Shown here: in pieces, positions 40,883 to 52,573 of the stretch
Numbering within the stretch: the first letter of the stretch is position 1
Layout of the letters: the number at the start of each line of letters is the position of its first letter
Origin: Glycine soja
Taxonomy: Eukaryota; Streptophyta; Magnoliopsida; Fabales; Fabaceae
NCBI RefSeq assembly: GCF_004193775.1
Contig: NC_041002.1
Location: forward strand, 38,041,112 to 38,105,111
Reading direction: 5' to 3'
Length of the DNA stretch: 64,000 nucleotides
Translations under genes and position numbers: made by a program
The notes under the pieces: model-generated
Database searches by the model: none
Told to the model about the DNA's origin: nothing
The model's input: the letters and a program-made list of their open reading frames with translations, nothing else

Positions 40883-42922
40883 TCATTTGGCAGCTTGAAG
40901 ATGAACTTCACTAGCACAATGCATGAACCTTGAAAGTATACTTACTGCAAACAAAATGTCAGGTCTGGTTGCAGTAAGATATATTAAGCAACCAATCAAG
41001 CTTTTGTAATGCATTTCGTCAACTTTATCAGCTCCATCATCCTTGCTAAATTTCTCCTTTTGGTTCATTGAAGATGTAGTGCTTTTGCAGTCCTCCATAT
41101 GAAACTTCTTGAGTATTTCCCTTGCGTACTTCTTTTGGTGAATGAGGATTCCATCATGATCTTGTTTCACCTCCATTCCCAAAAAGAAATTCATCAAGCC
41201 AAGATCTGTCATTTCAAATGCTTTAAACATTTCAGCTTTAAACTCCTTTATGAGTTTCTCATCACTTCCTGTCACAAGTAAATCATCAACATAGACAACA
41301 ATAATGATTAAATTTGCATTTACCAATTTCACACATAATGCAGCCTCACTTGGACTTTTGACAAATCCAAGATCTTGAAGATGATCATCTATCCTGCTGT
41401 ACCAGGCCCTAGGAGCCTGTTTAAGACCATATAATGCCTTTTTGAACTTGTAAGCTTTTTGCTCCTCTCCTTTGATTTGAAACCCCTCAGGTTGCTCTAC
41501 ATAAATCTCATCCTGCAGGTAACCATTTAGAAAGGCAAATTTTACATCTAAATGATAAACTTTCCACCTTTTATGTGCAGTCAAGGCAAGTAGCATTCTA
41601 ATTGTATCAAGACGTGCAACAGGAGCAAAGGTTTCTAAAAAATCCACTCCAAACACCTGAGCATAGCCTTTCACCACTAACCTGGCCTTGTATTTATTTA
41701 CAGAACCATCTGGATTAAGTTTGGTTCTATAAACCCTTTTTACCCCTATAGGTTGTTTGTGTTGAGGTCTGTCCACTAGCTCCCACGTGTCATTTTTTTC
41801 GATCATTTTCAACTCTTCCTTCATAGCATTTATCCATTTGTCATCCTTTTCAGCTTCTTCAAATTCTGCAGGTTCTAGGACAGCTACATTACTCTTTTGA
41901 TAAATCTCAGATAAAGATCTTATACCTCTGACAGGAATGCCATCTACATCATCATCAAGGAACTGTGGGATTTCTGGCAACTGCTTCCTTATTGGCTCAT
42001 CCCAACTCCATTGTTGATCTTCCATAAATTTGACATCTCTACTCACTAGAATTTTCCCATTTTGAGGTTGGAAAATTCTGTAAGCTTTGGAGGTGTTGCT
42101 GTATCCAATGAAAACTCCGGGTTTTGCCTTTTTATCAAGTTTGTCCCTTTTAACCTGTGGAACATAAGAGAAACAAACACAACCAAAGATTTTTAGATTT
42201 TGTAAATCTGGTTTGTAACCAAACCAGCCTTCAAATGGAGTTTTTTTGTGCAGAACTCTTGTAGGTAGTCTATTCAGCAAACATACTGCAGTGTTTGCAG
42301 CCTCCGCCCATAGCTCCTTTGGCAACTCCTTTTCATGCAGCATACACCTTGTCATCTCCATGATACTTCTATTTTTTCTCTCACTCACACCATTTTGTTG
42401 TGGGGTGTAAGGTACGGTGAATTGGTGCTCAATGCCAGCTTCTTCACAAAATTTATCAAAAACATCATTTCTGTATTCCTTCCCGTTGTCAGACCTTATT
42501 GTTTGCAACCTGCAATCACTTTGATTCTCCACCAATGCTTTAAATTTCCAGAAAATATTAGCAACCTCAGTCTTGGATTTAAAGAAATAAATCCAACAAA
42601 ATCTAGTATAATCATCAATAAATGTAATATAGTATTTATTACCATTTAAAGATGATACTCTCTGAGGTCCCCCAACATTTGTGTGAACTAATTATAGCTT
42701 TTGAGTTGCTCTCCAAGTTGATTGAGGAAATGATTTTCTGATTAGCTTACCATATTGGCAAGCCACGCAATCGGCTAACTTGTCTTCAAGCATTGACACA
42801 CCTTTCACCAAGGCATGTTTTTGCATGTATAAAAGTCCAGCAAGATGGAAGTGTCCAAGTCTTTTGTGCCATAGTTCAACATTGGTGGTCATGCTTGAAA
42901 AAGCTATTTGCTTCTCCTCCAT
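40883..42922 (-). pseudogene. pol: Element F integrase and reverse transcriptase
   Basis: It starts with the integrase zinc finger (LWHKRLGHFHLAGLLYMQKH, then CVACQYGK) in 42922-42692. A stop near 42689 follows, then the core. The 550-codon segment 42535-40883 has SDNGKEYRN (second catalytic D), QQNGVSERKNRSIMEMTRC (catalytic E), the integrase tail, then RT with [36 protein letters not shown], and catalytic VVYVDDLLVTGS. The first catalytic D lies in the stretch just after the 42689 stop. The long open segment shows that this is a fairly young copy. Confidence 0.93.
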
Positions 42923-42927
42923 TAGAT

Positions 42928-43122
42928 TTAGAGCATAGCTTTTGTGCCAATTTTTACTTTGGAAACAATGGTTTTGTCAAGTTCTTTAAAGAGGTTCAGG
43001 TCATTGGTCATATGATTTGTGCAGCCGCTGTCTATTAACAATGAATCACTGGAACTATTGCTTGTGGCAAAGCATGTTGCGACAAAGAGTTGCTCATCTT
43101 CTCGTTCCTCCGCAACCACCAT
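42928..43122 (-). pseudogene. pol: Element F protease, internally deleted
   Basis: LLIDSGCTNHMTNDLNLF is the copia aspartic protease active-site region. After VKIG the frame jumps to the sequence before SYALNL in related element E, so about 240 bp of protease and pre-integrase linker are missing, and the frame is lost. Element E retains the missing part, although that copy has stops. Confidence 0.88.
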
Positions 43123-43149
43123 TTCTTCCTCTGATTTGGACTTGCATAT

Positions 43150-44016
43150 TCACTCTACATGTCCCATATTGCCACACTTTCTGCACTTGACATCTGGCCT
43201 CCACCAACATTTTCTTTCAGGATGATTTGTCTTTTTGCAATACGAACAAGGAGGAAAGGTCTCACCTTGCTGCTTGTTGGAGCCTTCTGGTTTTTTGTTC
43301 CTCCATTTGTTGTTCTTCTTGTCTTTGCCACCTCTTGAATTATGTGCTTTCGTATGAAACGCACCTTGTACCACCTCCTATTGTCTCATCATTCTTCTCT
43401 GCTCCTGGGCTTGTAGAGCATTTATGAGTTCTCCTAAGGTGATGGTTGACAGGTCTTTAGACTCCTCCAATGCTGATATCTTCGATTCATACTTCTCGGG
43501 TATAGTGACCAGGATTTTTTGCACTATTCTTTCATCAGGAAAGTCCTTCCCAAGAAGCCTCACTCTATTTGCCATGCCTAACAGCCGGTCAGCGTAGCCT
43601 TTAATTGTTTTAGTCTCTTTCATGCTTTGCATCTCGAATTCTCTGCCCAAGTTGAGTACTTGCATGCCTTTGGTTCTTTCACAGCCTTGATATTCTAATA
43701 TGAGATAATCCCAAATCTGTTTGGCAGACTTGAAGTTCATAATTCTTGTAAAAATAATTTTTGACACAACAAAGAAAAGGCAATTTTTAGCCTTAGCCTT
43801 TTTGGTCTTCCTTTCTCTGTGATTCTTCATCTGAGCCACCATTGGATCTAAAGGTAGTTTAGGAACATCATAGTTTTCTTCTACTGCCTCCCAAAGATCC
43901 AAAGCTTCAAGATGAGCAGTCATCCTTGCAGCCCATAATTCGTACTCCTCACCATCAAAAATTGGTGGTGAACCTACTGTGTATGATGTTTCTCCCTCCA
44001 TTGCGATTTCTCTCAA
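43150..44016 (-). pseudogene. gag: Element F gag
   Basis: The frame begins at 44016 (METS-type start region GETSYTVGSPPIFDGEEYEL, then WAARMTAHLEALDLWE), typical of copia gag, and runs as 212 codons to a single stop near 43376. It then reads on to 43150 with a zinc knuckle-like CSYCKKTNHPERKCW and CRKCGNMGH. Element E has a Glu codon at the position of the stop. Apart from this it looks intact. It forms the particle. Confidence 0.9.
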
Positions 44017-44037
44017 CTCATAGATCCCTTAAAGATA

Positions 44038-44054
44038 AGAGCTCTGATACCAAT
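44038..44054 (-). other. Primer binding site of element F
   Basis: The minus strand reads TTGGTATCAGAGCTC next to the LTR, the initiator-methionine tRNA type. Confidence 0.9.
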
Positions 44055-44055
44055 T

Positions 44056-44352
44056 TGTTGTTTTTGATTAATAACAGCAGGCAGAAATATTAAAGAATGA
44101 AAGGGAGCATAAAGAAAGAAATTGAGACTGCAAAAGCTTGTTTTATTCTGATATGAAGCAACGTATTTAAAAACATGGAAAAGATAGTAACTGCTAACAA
44201 AAAGATAACACCACTAACAAATCATGCCTAGAGAATAGGATCAAAACTACTTTATCCTATCAGTCAACATGACTTTTATTTTTCCTAAAAAATAGCAAAA
44301 GAATCTTATCTACTATAGTTTGTTAGACAGTTTCAACAGTCACATCTTAACA
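44056..44352 (-). repeat. 5' LTR of element F (297 bp)
   Basis: On the minus strand it begins TGTTAAGATGTGACTG and ends AAAACAACA. It is followed on its outer side by CACTC (44353-44357). Confidence 0.93.
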
Positions 44353-44357
44353 CACTC

Positions 44358-45765
44358 AATCACACGCCAAAAAGGTAAGTGTTTATCTCAAGCAACACAC
44401 TATAACCACACACATTTTAACTTTTTTTTTCTTTTTTATCTCTTAGCATAACACATTATTAAGCATGCAAGCAAGGATCACTAAGGACTTTCTTGGCTTG
44501 TAATGTGGTAGGGCTATAACAAAATATTGGTTTTTCTAGGATTTGGAGCATCTAAAAATTTGAGAGCAAAATGAGAAATAATCCTCAACTCAATCTCTAC
44601 CAAAATAATGAACAATTTGGACCCCAAGTTCCTTTACATCACAAGACCACGTTATTCATCTTCACCTATGTCCCAACTTATTTACTCCTTTTTTCTTTTT
44701 TTTTAAGAGAAACAATATCATCACGGGACAAAGGTGAGCCACACATTTTAATTTTTTTTGAAAATTTTGACTAACTGAAAAACTAAAATTTTGTAGGTGT
44801 ACCATCAATTTATCACTTTTGGGTGTCTAACAAGACACCCCGAACTTAATGTTAAACCCTATTTCTCAAATTTCTCTCTTATTCCTAGGAAGGGAAAAAA
44901 ATTCTTTTAAGGATAATGGTTAGAACATCAAGAAAATTTTCATCAGCTCAAAGAAGGTGTAGAAGATTTTTATTCATAAGGGGCAAGTCTTTTGGGCCAG
45001 TGGCTTAAAACAACACATGGTCTTGATCATTTCTAGGCTTAGCATGCAAAACAAAGGAATAAAAAATATAAGCAAAATAGAATGTGGCAAAACCAATGGT
45101 GCCACTCACAACACATACCATAATTGCTCCTCACCTGGCTAGGTTTGATCATGGAAAACAAAGTCTTCCATACAAACATGCCACACACATTAACTACAAT
45201 TAGAAGGGCACAAGAAATTGTAGGAGTGCAATCACACATGCATTGGACCATAATTTTTTTTATGCTTTAATGCCAACAAATAAGCAACTAAACAAGATAG
45301 CATAAAAAGAAACACCAACCTTGGGAAGACTAGTTATACTAGTCCTCCCCCATCTTCTCATCCTATAGGCCCATGCTCACCCCCTTGGCCAAGAAAGTGT
45401 TGGTTCCCAAAAAAAACTAAGTTCTGCAATAAAAACATGGAAAAGAATGAAAGATTTTTCTAATGAAACAATATCAAATTAAAAAACACATGCAAAGAAA
45501 GGATAAAACTTTTTTTGTGAAGAAAGCCTTCTGTGTTTTCAATTTATACTTGGCAACTTGTAACTACATGAAAACAAACAAAAACATAAAATAGAACGAG
45601 AAGAATTGAAGAAAAGGAAATCCAAATTAAAGACAAAATTAAGAGAGAGAAAAGATAGAAAGCTAGGTTGCCTCCCACTAAGCACTTCTTTAACGTTTCT
45701 ATCTTGATGAGTGAGTGACTCAAAGGTTGCTAAGATGGCTATTATGATCAACCCTAACCCCTTGG
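44358..45765 (-). other. 3' untranslated region of Athila-type remnant G, continued
   Basis: This is non-coding sequence. At about 45665-45700 the minus strand has AACGTTAAAGAAGTGCTTAG, then TGGGAGGCAACC, the phrase found just after the polyprotein end in Athila-type elements (compare 50829-50860 in element H). Hence G kept its 3' end and lost its coding region. ORFs 45039-45251 and 45539-45751 carry no recognisable domain. Confidence 0.65.
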
Positions 45766-46481
45766 AGGGCTCATAGAGTTGAAGACATTGAAAGACACCT
45801 CATGTTAGGACTGGACGATCCAATGATACAACTGGATGATTCATTTTTGCCCATAATTTTGATGACCACAAATGTATAAATTGTTAATGTATTGATGAAC
45901 TATTTCTAAGTGAACATGACCTACATATAATATGACACTTGGTATTAATTCCTACTATACAACTCTTTAAAGTAGGCATCCAATTGTTAAGTGAAAAATT
46001 ACTTTATTAATAAGTAATATCCAACATCTAGTGCATTGTTATAAAATTGTCATCCACTCTTTGTGAAAACCAACATCTATACACTGAGTTGCTTCTACTC
46101 ACGTCCAATGAACATATTCCCTTACACTTTGCTTTTTATATAATGGATAAGTGGCGTCCATGTAAAGTACTAAGTTCAATGTTAGCAACAAAAGGGAAGT
46201 GCACAAGCCTTACCATTTGAATATTTCATTTTTGCCTTTCTTATGTTTGAACTATTAACATTTGAATTTAAGATAAGGATAAAAACAAAGGAATGAACAA
46301 GGTATATTTTTCGACAAAGAAAAAGATAATAACACTTGTATGTGGATTGCCAACAATTGTCTGTACTTTTCTTTTTCTCTCTCCAACCAAAGCATTCCAC
46401 GTGGCTCTATGCCAAGATATGAGACAATGGTCATATCAAGAAAGAAGGCACAAACCCACAACGAATATTTCACTGAAGTCT
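45766..46481. other. Unassigned junction between remnants G and H
   Basis: This is AT-rich sequence without a recognisable domain. It separates the minus-strand remnant G from the plus-strand remnant H. The repeated GGACGATCCAATGATACAA/ACTGGATGATTCA phrase near 45815-45845 is too short to interpret. Confidence 0.4.
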
Positions 46482-46598
46482 ATTAATCAAATATTCATCT
46501 ACCTAACTACAAACAAAGTCTCTGTGGATACGATACTCGGACTTCCGTTTTAACTTTACTACTTGGGACACATTGGTGTACTTGTCAATCCATCAACA
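46482..46598 (+). repeat. 5' LTR fragment of H (last 117 bp)
   Basis: It matches the end of the LTR at 53760-53879, from TTAATCAAATATT to CAATCCATCAACA, with few changes. Left of 46482 the similarity stops abruptly. Confidence 0.88.
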
Positions 46599-46604
46599 AG
46601 TTTT

Positions 46605-46622
46605 TGGCGCCATTACTGGGGA
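46605..46622 (+). other. Primer binding site of H
   Basis: TGGCGCCATTACTGGGGA resembles the Athila-type site TGGCGCCGTTGCCGGGGA (Asp tRNA type) with substitutions. Confidence 0.85.
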
Positions 46623-46724
46623 CTTTGTTGTTTGTACTTGGTATTTTGGATATTCTGTTTTTAATTGTTATTTTTCCTTAATTTTTCAAATATAAATGAT
46701 AAAAAAAGTATCTTTTTCTTGTGA

Positions 46725-47379
46725 GTGTATGCTTGCAGGGTGGAACCTTTGAAGAACTTGATTCATGGAAGATTTTTAAAGAGGTGGATTGAGCATCTTG
46801 AAAGTATACAATTAGGGGTCAGTCACCCACCACCGGTAAATTATGATATTTTTGAAGGAGAACATTTCAATAATAATTGTCATCTCTACTCCATCGAAAA
46901 TTCTTAGTGGGGACAAGAGTTACACCCTTACAATTTATATGAAGAAAAAAGACTTTTTAATTTGTAGAATGTGTTTATGCAATTCATGGAAGCATCCCAA
47001 GCTAGCTTTAAAGTCAATCAAAACTCAATTCAAAATCTGGAGATTCAGGTTGGCAAATGTTACTCCATGGAAAATTGTTGGTAGGAGCAAGAGTTACAAC
47101 CTTACAATCAATATGAAGAAGAAAGAATTTCTAATCTTGATGATTTGTTGATGCAACTCATGGAAACATCTGAAGCTACTCAACACGTAATTCAAATTCT
47201 GTAAACTCAAGTTGGTAAGCTAGCAAAAGAAGTGACTAAATTACCCTTGGTCACAAGGGAAGAAAACTTTGTAGAGGTTGAAGCTTACGAGGAAACTCTT
47301 CTAGAAGAACATGATTAAAGAGAAAAAGACGAAGAAAAAGGTGAGGAGATAACACAATAACAATGGGGGAAGTGCTCAC
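46725..47379 (+). pseudogene. gag: Athila-type gag C-terminal remnant with internal duplication
   Basis: One frame gives YNQYEEERISNLDDLLMQLM, then a stretch ending VGKLAKEVTKLP, the conserved tail of Athila gag (family form LExQVGQLAKExxxxP). A diverged copy of the same stretch lies about 175-195 bp upstream (46897-46965 versus 47070-47140), so the segment is duplicated. Stops are frequent. The remnant ends at the solo LTR K1. Confidence 0.75.
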
Positions 47380-49029
47380 TGTTGGATCAAGTGGCCTCGG
47401 AATAATTAAGAAGGGGGGGTTGAATTAATTATTAATGTGACTTGACTAATTAAAAAATTATCCTTCTTAATGTTATTAGATTAAACTAGGCTTTTACTAC
47501 TAAGTTAAGAAAGTAAAGACCAAAAACAGAAACTTAACCAAAAGTAAAAGTGACAATTAAAAGTACACAGTTGAAATTAAAGAGTGTAGGGAAGAAGAAG
47601 ACAAACACAAGATTTATACTGGTTCAGCCACAAACTGTGCCTACATCTAGTCCCCAAGCAACCTGCGGTTCTTGAGATTTCTTTCAACCTTGTAAAATCC
47701 TTTACAAGCCAAAGATCCACAAGGGATGTACCCACCCTTGTTCTCTTTGAACAACCAAGTGGATGTATCCTCCACTTGAACTGATCCACAAGAGATGTAC
47801 CCTCTCTTGTTCTCAGTATAACAACGCCCAAGTAGATGTACCCTCTATTTGTACTACAAAGGATGTACCCTCCAATGTGTTGGGACAAAGAATTCTTAGG
47901 TGGTTATTCCTTTGAATATTTGTAAGGGGAAACAAAAGATATCTCAGATGGTTAGTCCTTTGAAATCTTTTGTTTAAGGGGAAGGGAAAAATCAAAAGAA
48001 TTCTCAGGCGGTTAGTCCTTTGAATCTTTTGGCAAAGGGAGAAGAGAGACACAAAAGAATTCAGGCGGTTAGTCCTTCTATTCTTTTGGCAAAGGGAGAA
48101 GAGAATGAAAAAGAATAGCACAAGTTTTTTATCAAAGAACTTTTCTTGAAAGAGAAAGGATTGAATAAAAACTTTTAGAAAGATGAAGAGAAATGAATCA
48201 GAAAGATCTATAAAAAACTTGTTATGAAACTTGTTGAAAGATTGTAAGATGTTGAAAGATTGATTGAAAGATTCATGCCATGGTCACATATTTATAATCT
48301 CTTGATGACTCAAGTTAAAGTTTGTGACTCTTGGCAATTTCTTTAAAACTAGTCACCTTTTAAAAATTGTGACTTTTGAAAACTAGTCACCTAAAAAGTT
48401 ATGACTTTTTGAAAAAATATCTTCCGAAACAAGTCACTTGAAGAATTGTTACTTTTGGAAATTTATTTTTCGAAATTAGTATCTGGTAATCGATTACCAT
48501 CAAGGTGTAATCGGTTACACATCAATAGATGTGACTCTTCATGTTTAAATTTTGAAAACCAATATGTTTAGAAGCTGTGGTAATTGATTACAAGTATTGT
48601 GTAATCGATTACACAAGTTTACAATGATTTAAAAATGTTTTACCAATAGTTGTGACTTCTTGAAATTTGAAATCTAACATTTTAAAACATTGGTAATCGA
48701 TTGCATGCTTATGGTAATCGATTACAGCTTTGTAAATCAGTTTTGAAAACAATGTTGGCTACTGGTAATCGATTACCAAAGGGTAAAACTCTTCGGTAAT
48801 GATTTTGTGAAAACTTCTTGTGCTACTCAATGTTTTGAAAAACTTTTTTAGTACTTATCTTGATTGAGTCTTCTCTTGATTCTTGAATCTTGAGTCTTGA
48901 ATCCTGATCTTCATTATTCTTGATTCTTGAAACTTGATTCTTGAAACTAGATTCCTAAATCTTTGGAATTTGCTTAACTCTTGATTCTTTGGCATCACCA
49001 AAATAACCTTGGAAGGCATTGCTTCGACA
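47380..49029 (-). mobile_element. Solo LTR K1, SIRE family A type (1650 bp)
   Basis: The plus strand begins TGTTGGATCAAGTGGCC and ends ATTGCTTCGACA. Read on the minus strand it matches LTR A, with palindromes (about 48485-48780), class I hairpins (about 47886-48115), class II hairpins (47717-47880) and the conserved block (about 47610-47670). The duplication CTCAC is at 47375-47379 and 49030-49034. No internal sequence is present. Confidence 0.93.
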
Positions 49030-49074
49030 CTCACAAGTAGAAATTAAACAAGAAAGCATTTTCCAACTCAATAC
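49030..49074 (+). other. 45-bp piece of element H between two solo LTRs
   Basis: This short host remnant links LTR K1 to LTR K2. It continues at 50600 after K2 and holds one copy of each flanking duplication (CTCAC and AATAC). Confidence 0.8.
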
Positions 49075-50594
49075 TGTTGGATCAAGTGGCCTCGGAATAA
49101 TTAAGAAGGGGGGGTTGAATTAATTATTAATGTGTCTTGACTAATTAAAAAATTATCCTTCTCAATATTACTAGATTCAATTAGGCTTTACTACTAACTT
49201 ATGAGAAAGTAAAGAACAAAAACAATAACTTAGACAAAAAGTAAAGTAGAAATAAAAAGTACACAACAGAAATTAAAGAGTGTGGGGAAGAAGAAGACAA
49301 ACACAAGATTTATACTGGTTTGGCAACAACCCGTGCCTACATCCAGTCCCCAAGCAACCACCGGTTCTTGAGATTTCCAATAACTTTGTAAAATCATTTA
49401 CAAGCAAATATCCACAAGGGATGTACGCTCCCTTGTTCTCTTTGAACAACCATATGGATGTAGGCTCCACTTGAACTAATCCACAAGAGATGTACCCTCT
49501 CTTGTTCTCAGTATAACAATCCAAGTAGATGTATGCTCTACTTGTACCACAAAGGATGTACGCTCTAATGTGTTAAGACAAAGAATTCTTAGGCGCTTAG
49601 TCCCTTGAATCTTTGTAAGGGGAAACATAAGATATCTCAGGCGGTTAGTCCTTTGAAATCTTTTGTTTAAGGGAAAGGGAATAATCAAAAGAATTCTCAG
49701 GCGGTTAGTCCTTTGAATCTTTTGTCAAGAGGGGGAAGGCAAAATCAAAAGAATTCTCAAGCAGTTAGTCCTTTGAATCTTTTGGCAAGAGGAAGAAGGG
49801 ATGAAAAGATAGCACACTTTTGTTTTCTGCAGAATTTCCACTTGCAGAAAAACAAAGTTTTGAAACAAAGTTTAGAAAGCTTTTTGGCAAAGAAAAAGCA
49901 ATGGGCAATGGTTAGAGAAAGATTGTGAAAAATAATTTTTTGGAAGAATATCATATATCTCTCTTTTGAATGTGTGCCAAAGTCATCTTTTTATAAACTT
50001 TTCATGTCTGGTCAAAGAAACCATTGGAAAAGTAATGACTTTTGAGAAAACCGTGTTAAGAGTTATAACTCTTAACTTTTTCTTTAAAACTGTTCACTGG
50101 TAATCGATTACCACAAAGGTGTAATCGATTACAAAATTCATTTTATGAAAAGTTGTGACTTTTCACAATTGGATTTGAATTCCAACGTTCAGATTCACTT
50201 GTAATTGATTACTAGTATAGTGTAATCGATTACACTATTTGAAAATCATTTTGGAACGTTGTAAACCATTTGAAAACATTTTGAAAACCAAATTGGTCAC
50301 TGGTAATCGATTACTGCCAGCTGGTAATCGATTACTAGAGAGTAATCACTTTGGTAACTTAGAAAATTTGAGAAAATTATTTTGTAAAACAAAACTGTGC
50401 TATTTGGTTTTTGAAAAAATCTTTTAATACTTATCCTATATGAAGTCTTGACTTGTTGCTGTTTGATTTCTTCTCTTGAATCTTGAATCTTGGATTGGAT
50501 TCTTGATGCTTGATTTTGAAGTCTTGAATCAATTACTTGGGCTTTTGGCATCATCAAAATTGCTTGGTTCATCATCATGAAGCTTGCTTCTACA
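49075..50594 (-). mobile_element. Solo LTR K2, SIRE family A type (1520 bp)
   Basis: The plus strand begins TGTTGGATCAAGTGGCC and ends GCTTGCTTCTACA. The duplication AATAC is at 49070-49074 and 50595-50599. It is more diverged from LTR A than K1. The class II hairpins (49412-49570) keep stems but have changed loops. Palindromes are at about 50099-50340. No internal sequence is present. Confidence 0.93.
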
Positions 50595-50815
50595 AATACC
50601 CCTCCTCATCAACTGATTGGCAAGAAAGAAAGGCATGGAGAATGTGATAAATCTATAAGTGCCATTCTCTCCTTGAACAACAACACTTCTCTTGCAATGG
50701 TATGGAAGACATTTCTAGGATACATGAGTTTCATGGAGTCTCCGGCTAAGAAGCAAAAATGCAAGGAAGATGTGTTCCATGTGACATTCGTGCCACCTTG
50801 AGGCATCTGACCCGT
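50595..50815 (+). other. Element H, short open frame near the former polyprotein end
   Basis: A 74-codon frame (50577-50801) ends with KKQKCKEDVFHVTFVPP and is followed by the Athila-type 3' boundary. It may be the tail of the polyprotein or an unrelated open stretch; no domain is recognised. Confidence 0.4.
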
Positions 50816-52557
50816 CAAGGTAGTGATGTTAAAGAAGCGCTTATGGGAGGCAACCCAGGATTTCTTACTTTATCTTTTTTTTTTATTTAATTGCATGTAT
50901 GTTTTTCTGTTATTTCTTAGGATTGTTGTGTTCAATTTATTTTAATAGTAATGTGTGCTTGCCTTAGCTCTAGGAGGTTAAGAAAACTGTAGAAATGTCT
51001 TGCAAGAGTGAAGTGATAATAAGCGACCAAATGACTGTACAAGTTGCCTGGCTAGGAGTCCAGCTTCCTTCTGTAGGGGGGGTGATACCTCTAATAATGG
51101 TAATGATGATGTCGTGGAGACTAGAGCTGATGGTGATTACATTGCAGACATCATTGTTGCACAGGAAGCTTGGGATCTAGGGCCACACAGGATTGAGGCT
51201 CATTTTGATTAGGATTTTTCTTTATTTATTTTTTTTACTTTCATTTTCATTTATTTTCATTTTAATTTCTTGCATTTAGGACAGTTTAATTTAAGTAGTT
51301 TAAATTCAGTCATTTAATAGTTTTAATTTAGTTTGATGCATGATAGAGAAGTATACACTTAGCAACACATTTTGAGAAAACCAATTGCATGAGTGAGGCT
51401 AACTGCATACTAATGAGCATTTTTTGTATTGCTGATTCTCGTGTAAGCAGGCGTCAGTGTAAGTGATGGAGTGTGAACTAATATTACAAGAGTGAAAAGG
51501 TTAGTATTTCTGACAGAAAAGCATGGAATGATAACCTTCATACTTCAATGAAAATCGGTAAGTTGTGTGAACTTTCAACTATGAGAGAATGACTATTTTT
51601 AATTTCCTGATTTTGCATGATTCTTGTATTCCTTAAAATGCATGTTTGATGTAGAGATGATCAAGGCCTTGTTTGTTATTTTATTCAGCTACTTAGCCAA
51701 AAAGTCATCCTGTGAATGAATGCATCCTTTGTACCCTTTTTGAGCTAATGTAAAATTTTTGTCATAGGAACCCAAGCCCAAAATGTGATATTTACTAACT
51801 ACCCTTTCTTAGGTTGTAGGAGAGTACTCATGGATTCAGATAAATTTGTCCCAAATTTGGGGGAATATTTTTGGGTGATTTTCTATTGCAAGAAAATAAA
51901 TATACAACACAAGTTAAATTGAGTTACAAAATATGGTATTACTCCAGCCCAATATAAATGTTTTTACATTTGCAAAATAAAAGTTATTTTATTTTAATGA
52001 ATAAAAGCTGGGGTAAACCATCATCAAAGAAAATAAAGGTGCTAAAAAGAGTAACAAAGCAATAAGGTTGGTGTTGTGAAAAATTCCAAGTTATGGTTTG
52101 TAAATAATTTAGGGGAATGAAAGCTCTCCTAGATCCTAAGCTTTCAATCCTAGAAAAAAACATGATTTCTTTGTTAGCCCAACCACGTTACAAGCCTAAT
52201 AAAGTCCTTAGTGATCCACATTCTGCATGTATGATAGCATTGGCTGAGATGATGTGCAAAATTAGGAATTTTACTATTCAGTTGTTATAATTCAAACACT
52301 TTTATCGAGATACTTGTGGGATTGAGAGAAACACTAGCCATGTGAGGATTGAAGTTTGGTGATTATTCCTTGTGATTTGTCATTCTTGCCAACCATTTCA
52401 TTTGAAGTGCATCTTGTTCTACTCCTTTCATGAACTTATGACAACTGTGAACTTTAGAATTGAGCAATGAAGCTTTTTGGAATTTATGCAGTTATCTCAT
52501 CAATTGTGATTGATAAACTTTGAACTTTTTCCTTTTGCTTGGGGACAAGCAAAGATT
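50816..52557 (+). other. 3' untranslated region of element H
   Basis: It begins with the Athila boundary phrase GTTAAAGAAGCGCTTATGGG, then AGGCAACCCAGG (about 50829-50860). It ends with TTGCTTGGGGACAAGCAAAG before the polypurine tract. It is non-coding over 1.7 kb; ORF 50995-51180 has no domain. Confidence 0.7.
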
Positions 52558-52573
52558 TAAATTTGGGGGAGTT
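52558..52573 (+). other. Polypurine tract of element H
   Basis: AAATTTGGGGGAGTTT lies directly before the LTR start TGATAATTGC. Confidence 0.8.

Larger units (their letters stand above)
40040..44352 (-). mobile_element. Ty1/copia element F (4313 bp), near-complete
   Basis: LTRs of 297 bp each (40040-40336 and 44056-44352) flank gag, protease, integrase, RT and RNase H on the minus strand. The target duplication CACTC is at 40035-40039 and 44353-44357. The LTRs differ at about seven positions by eye (roughly 2 percent). Gag-pol is one frame damaged by a few stops and a deletion in protease. It sits in the 3' untranslated region of remnant G and is related to element E. Confidence 0.95.

Noticed and set aside
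47813..48121. ORFs across SIRE-type LTRs (also 17475-17830, 31300-31790, 49273-49954)
   Set aside because: They are open by chance through the hairpin arrays, with low-complexity repeats, in LTRs without coding function.
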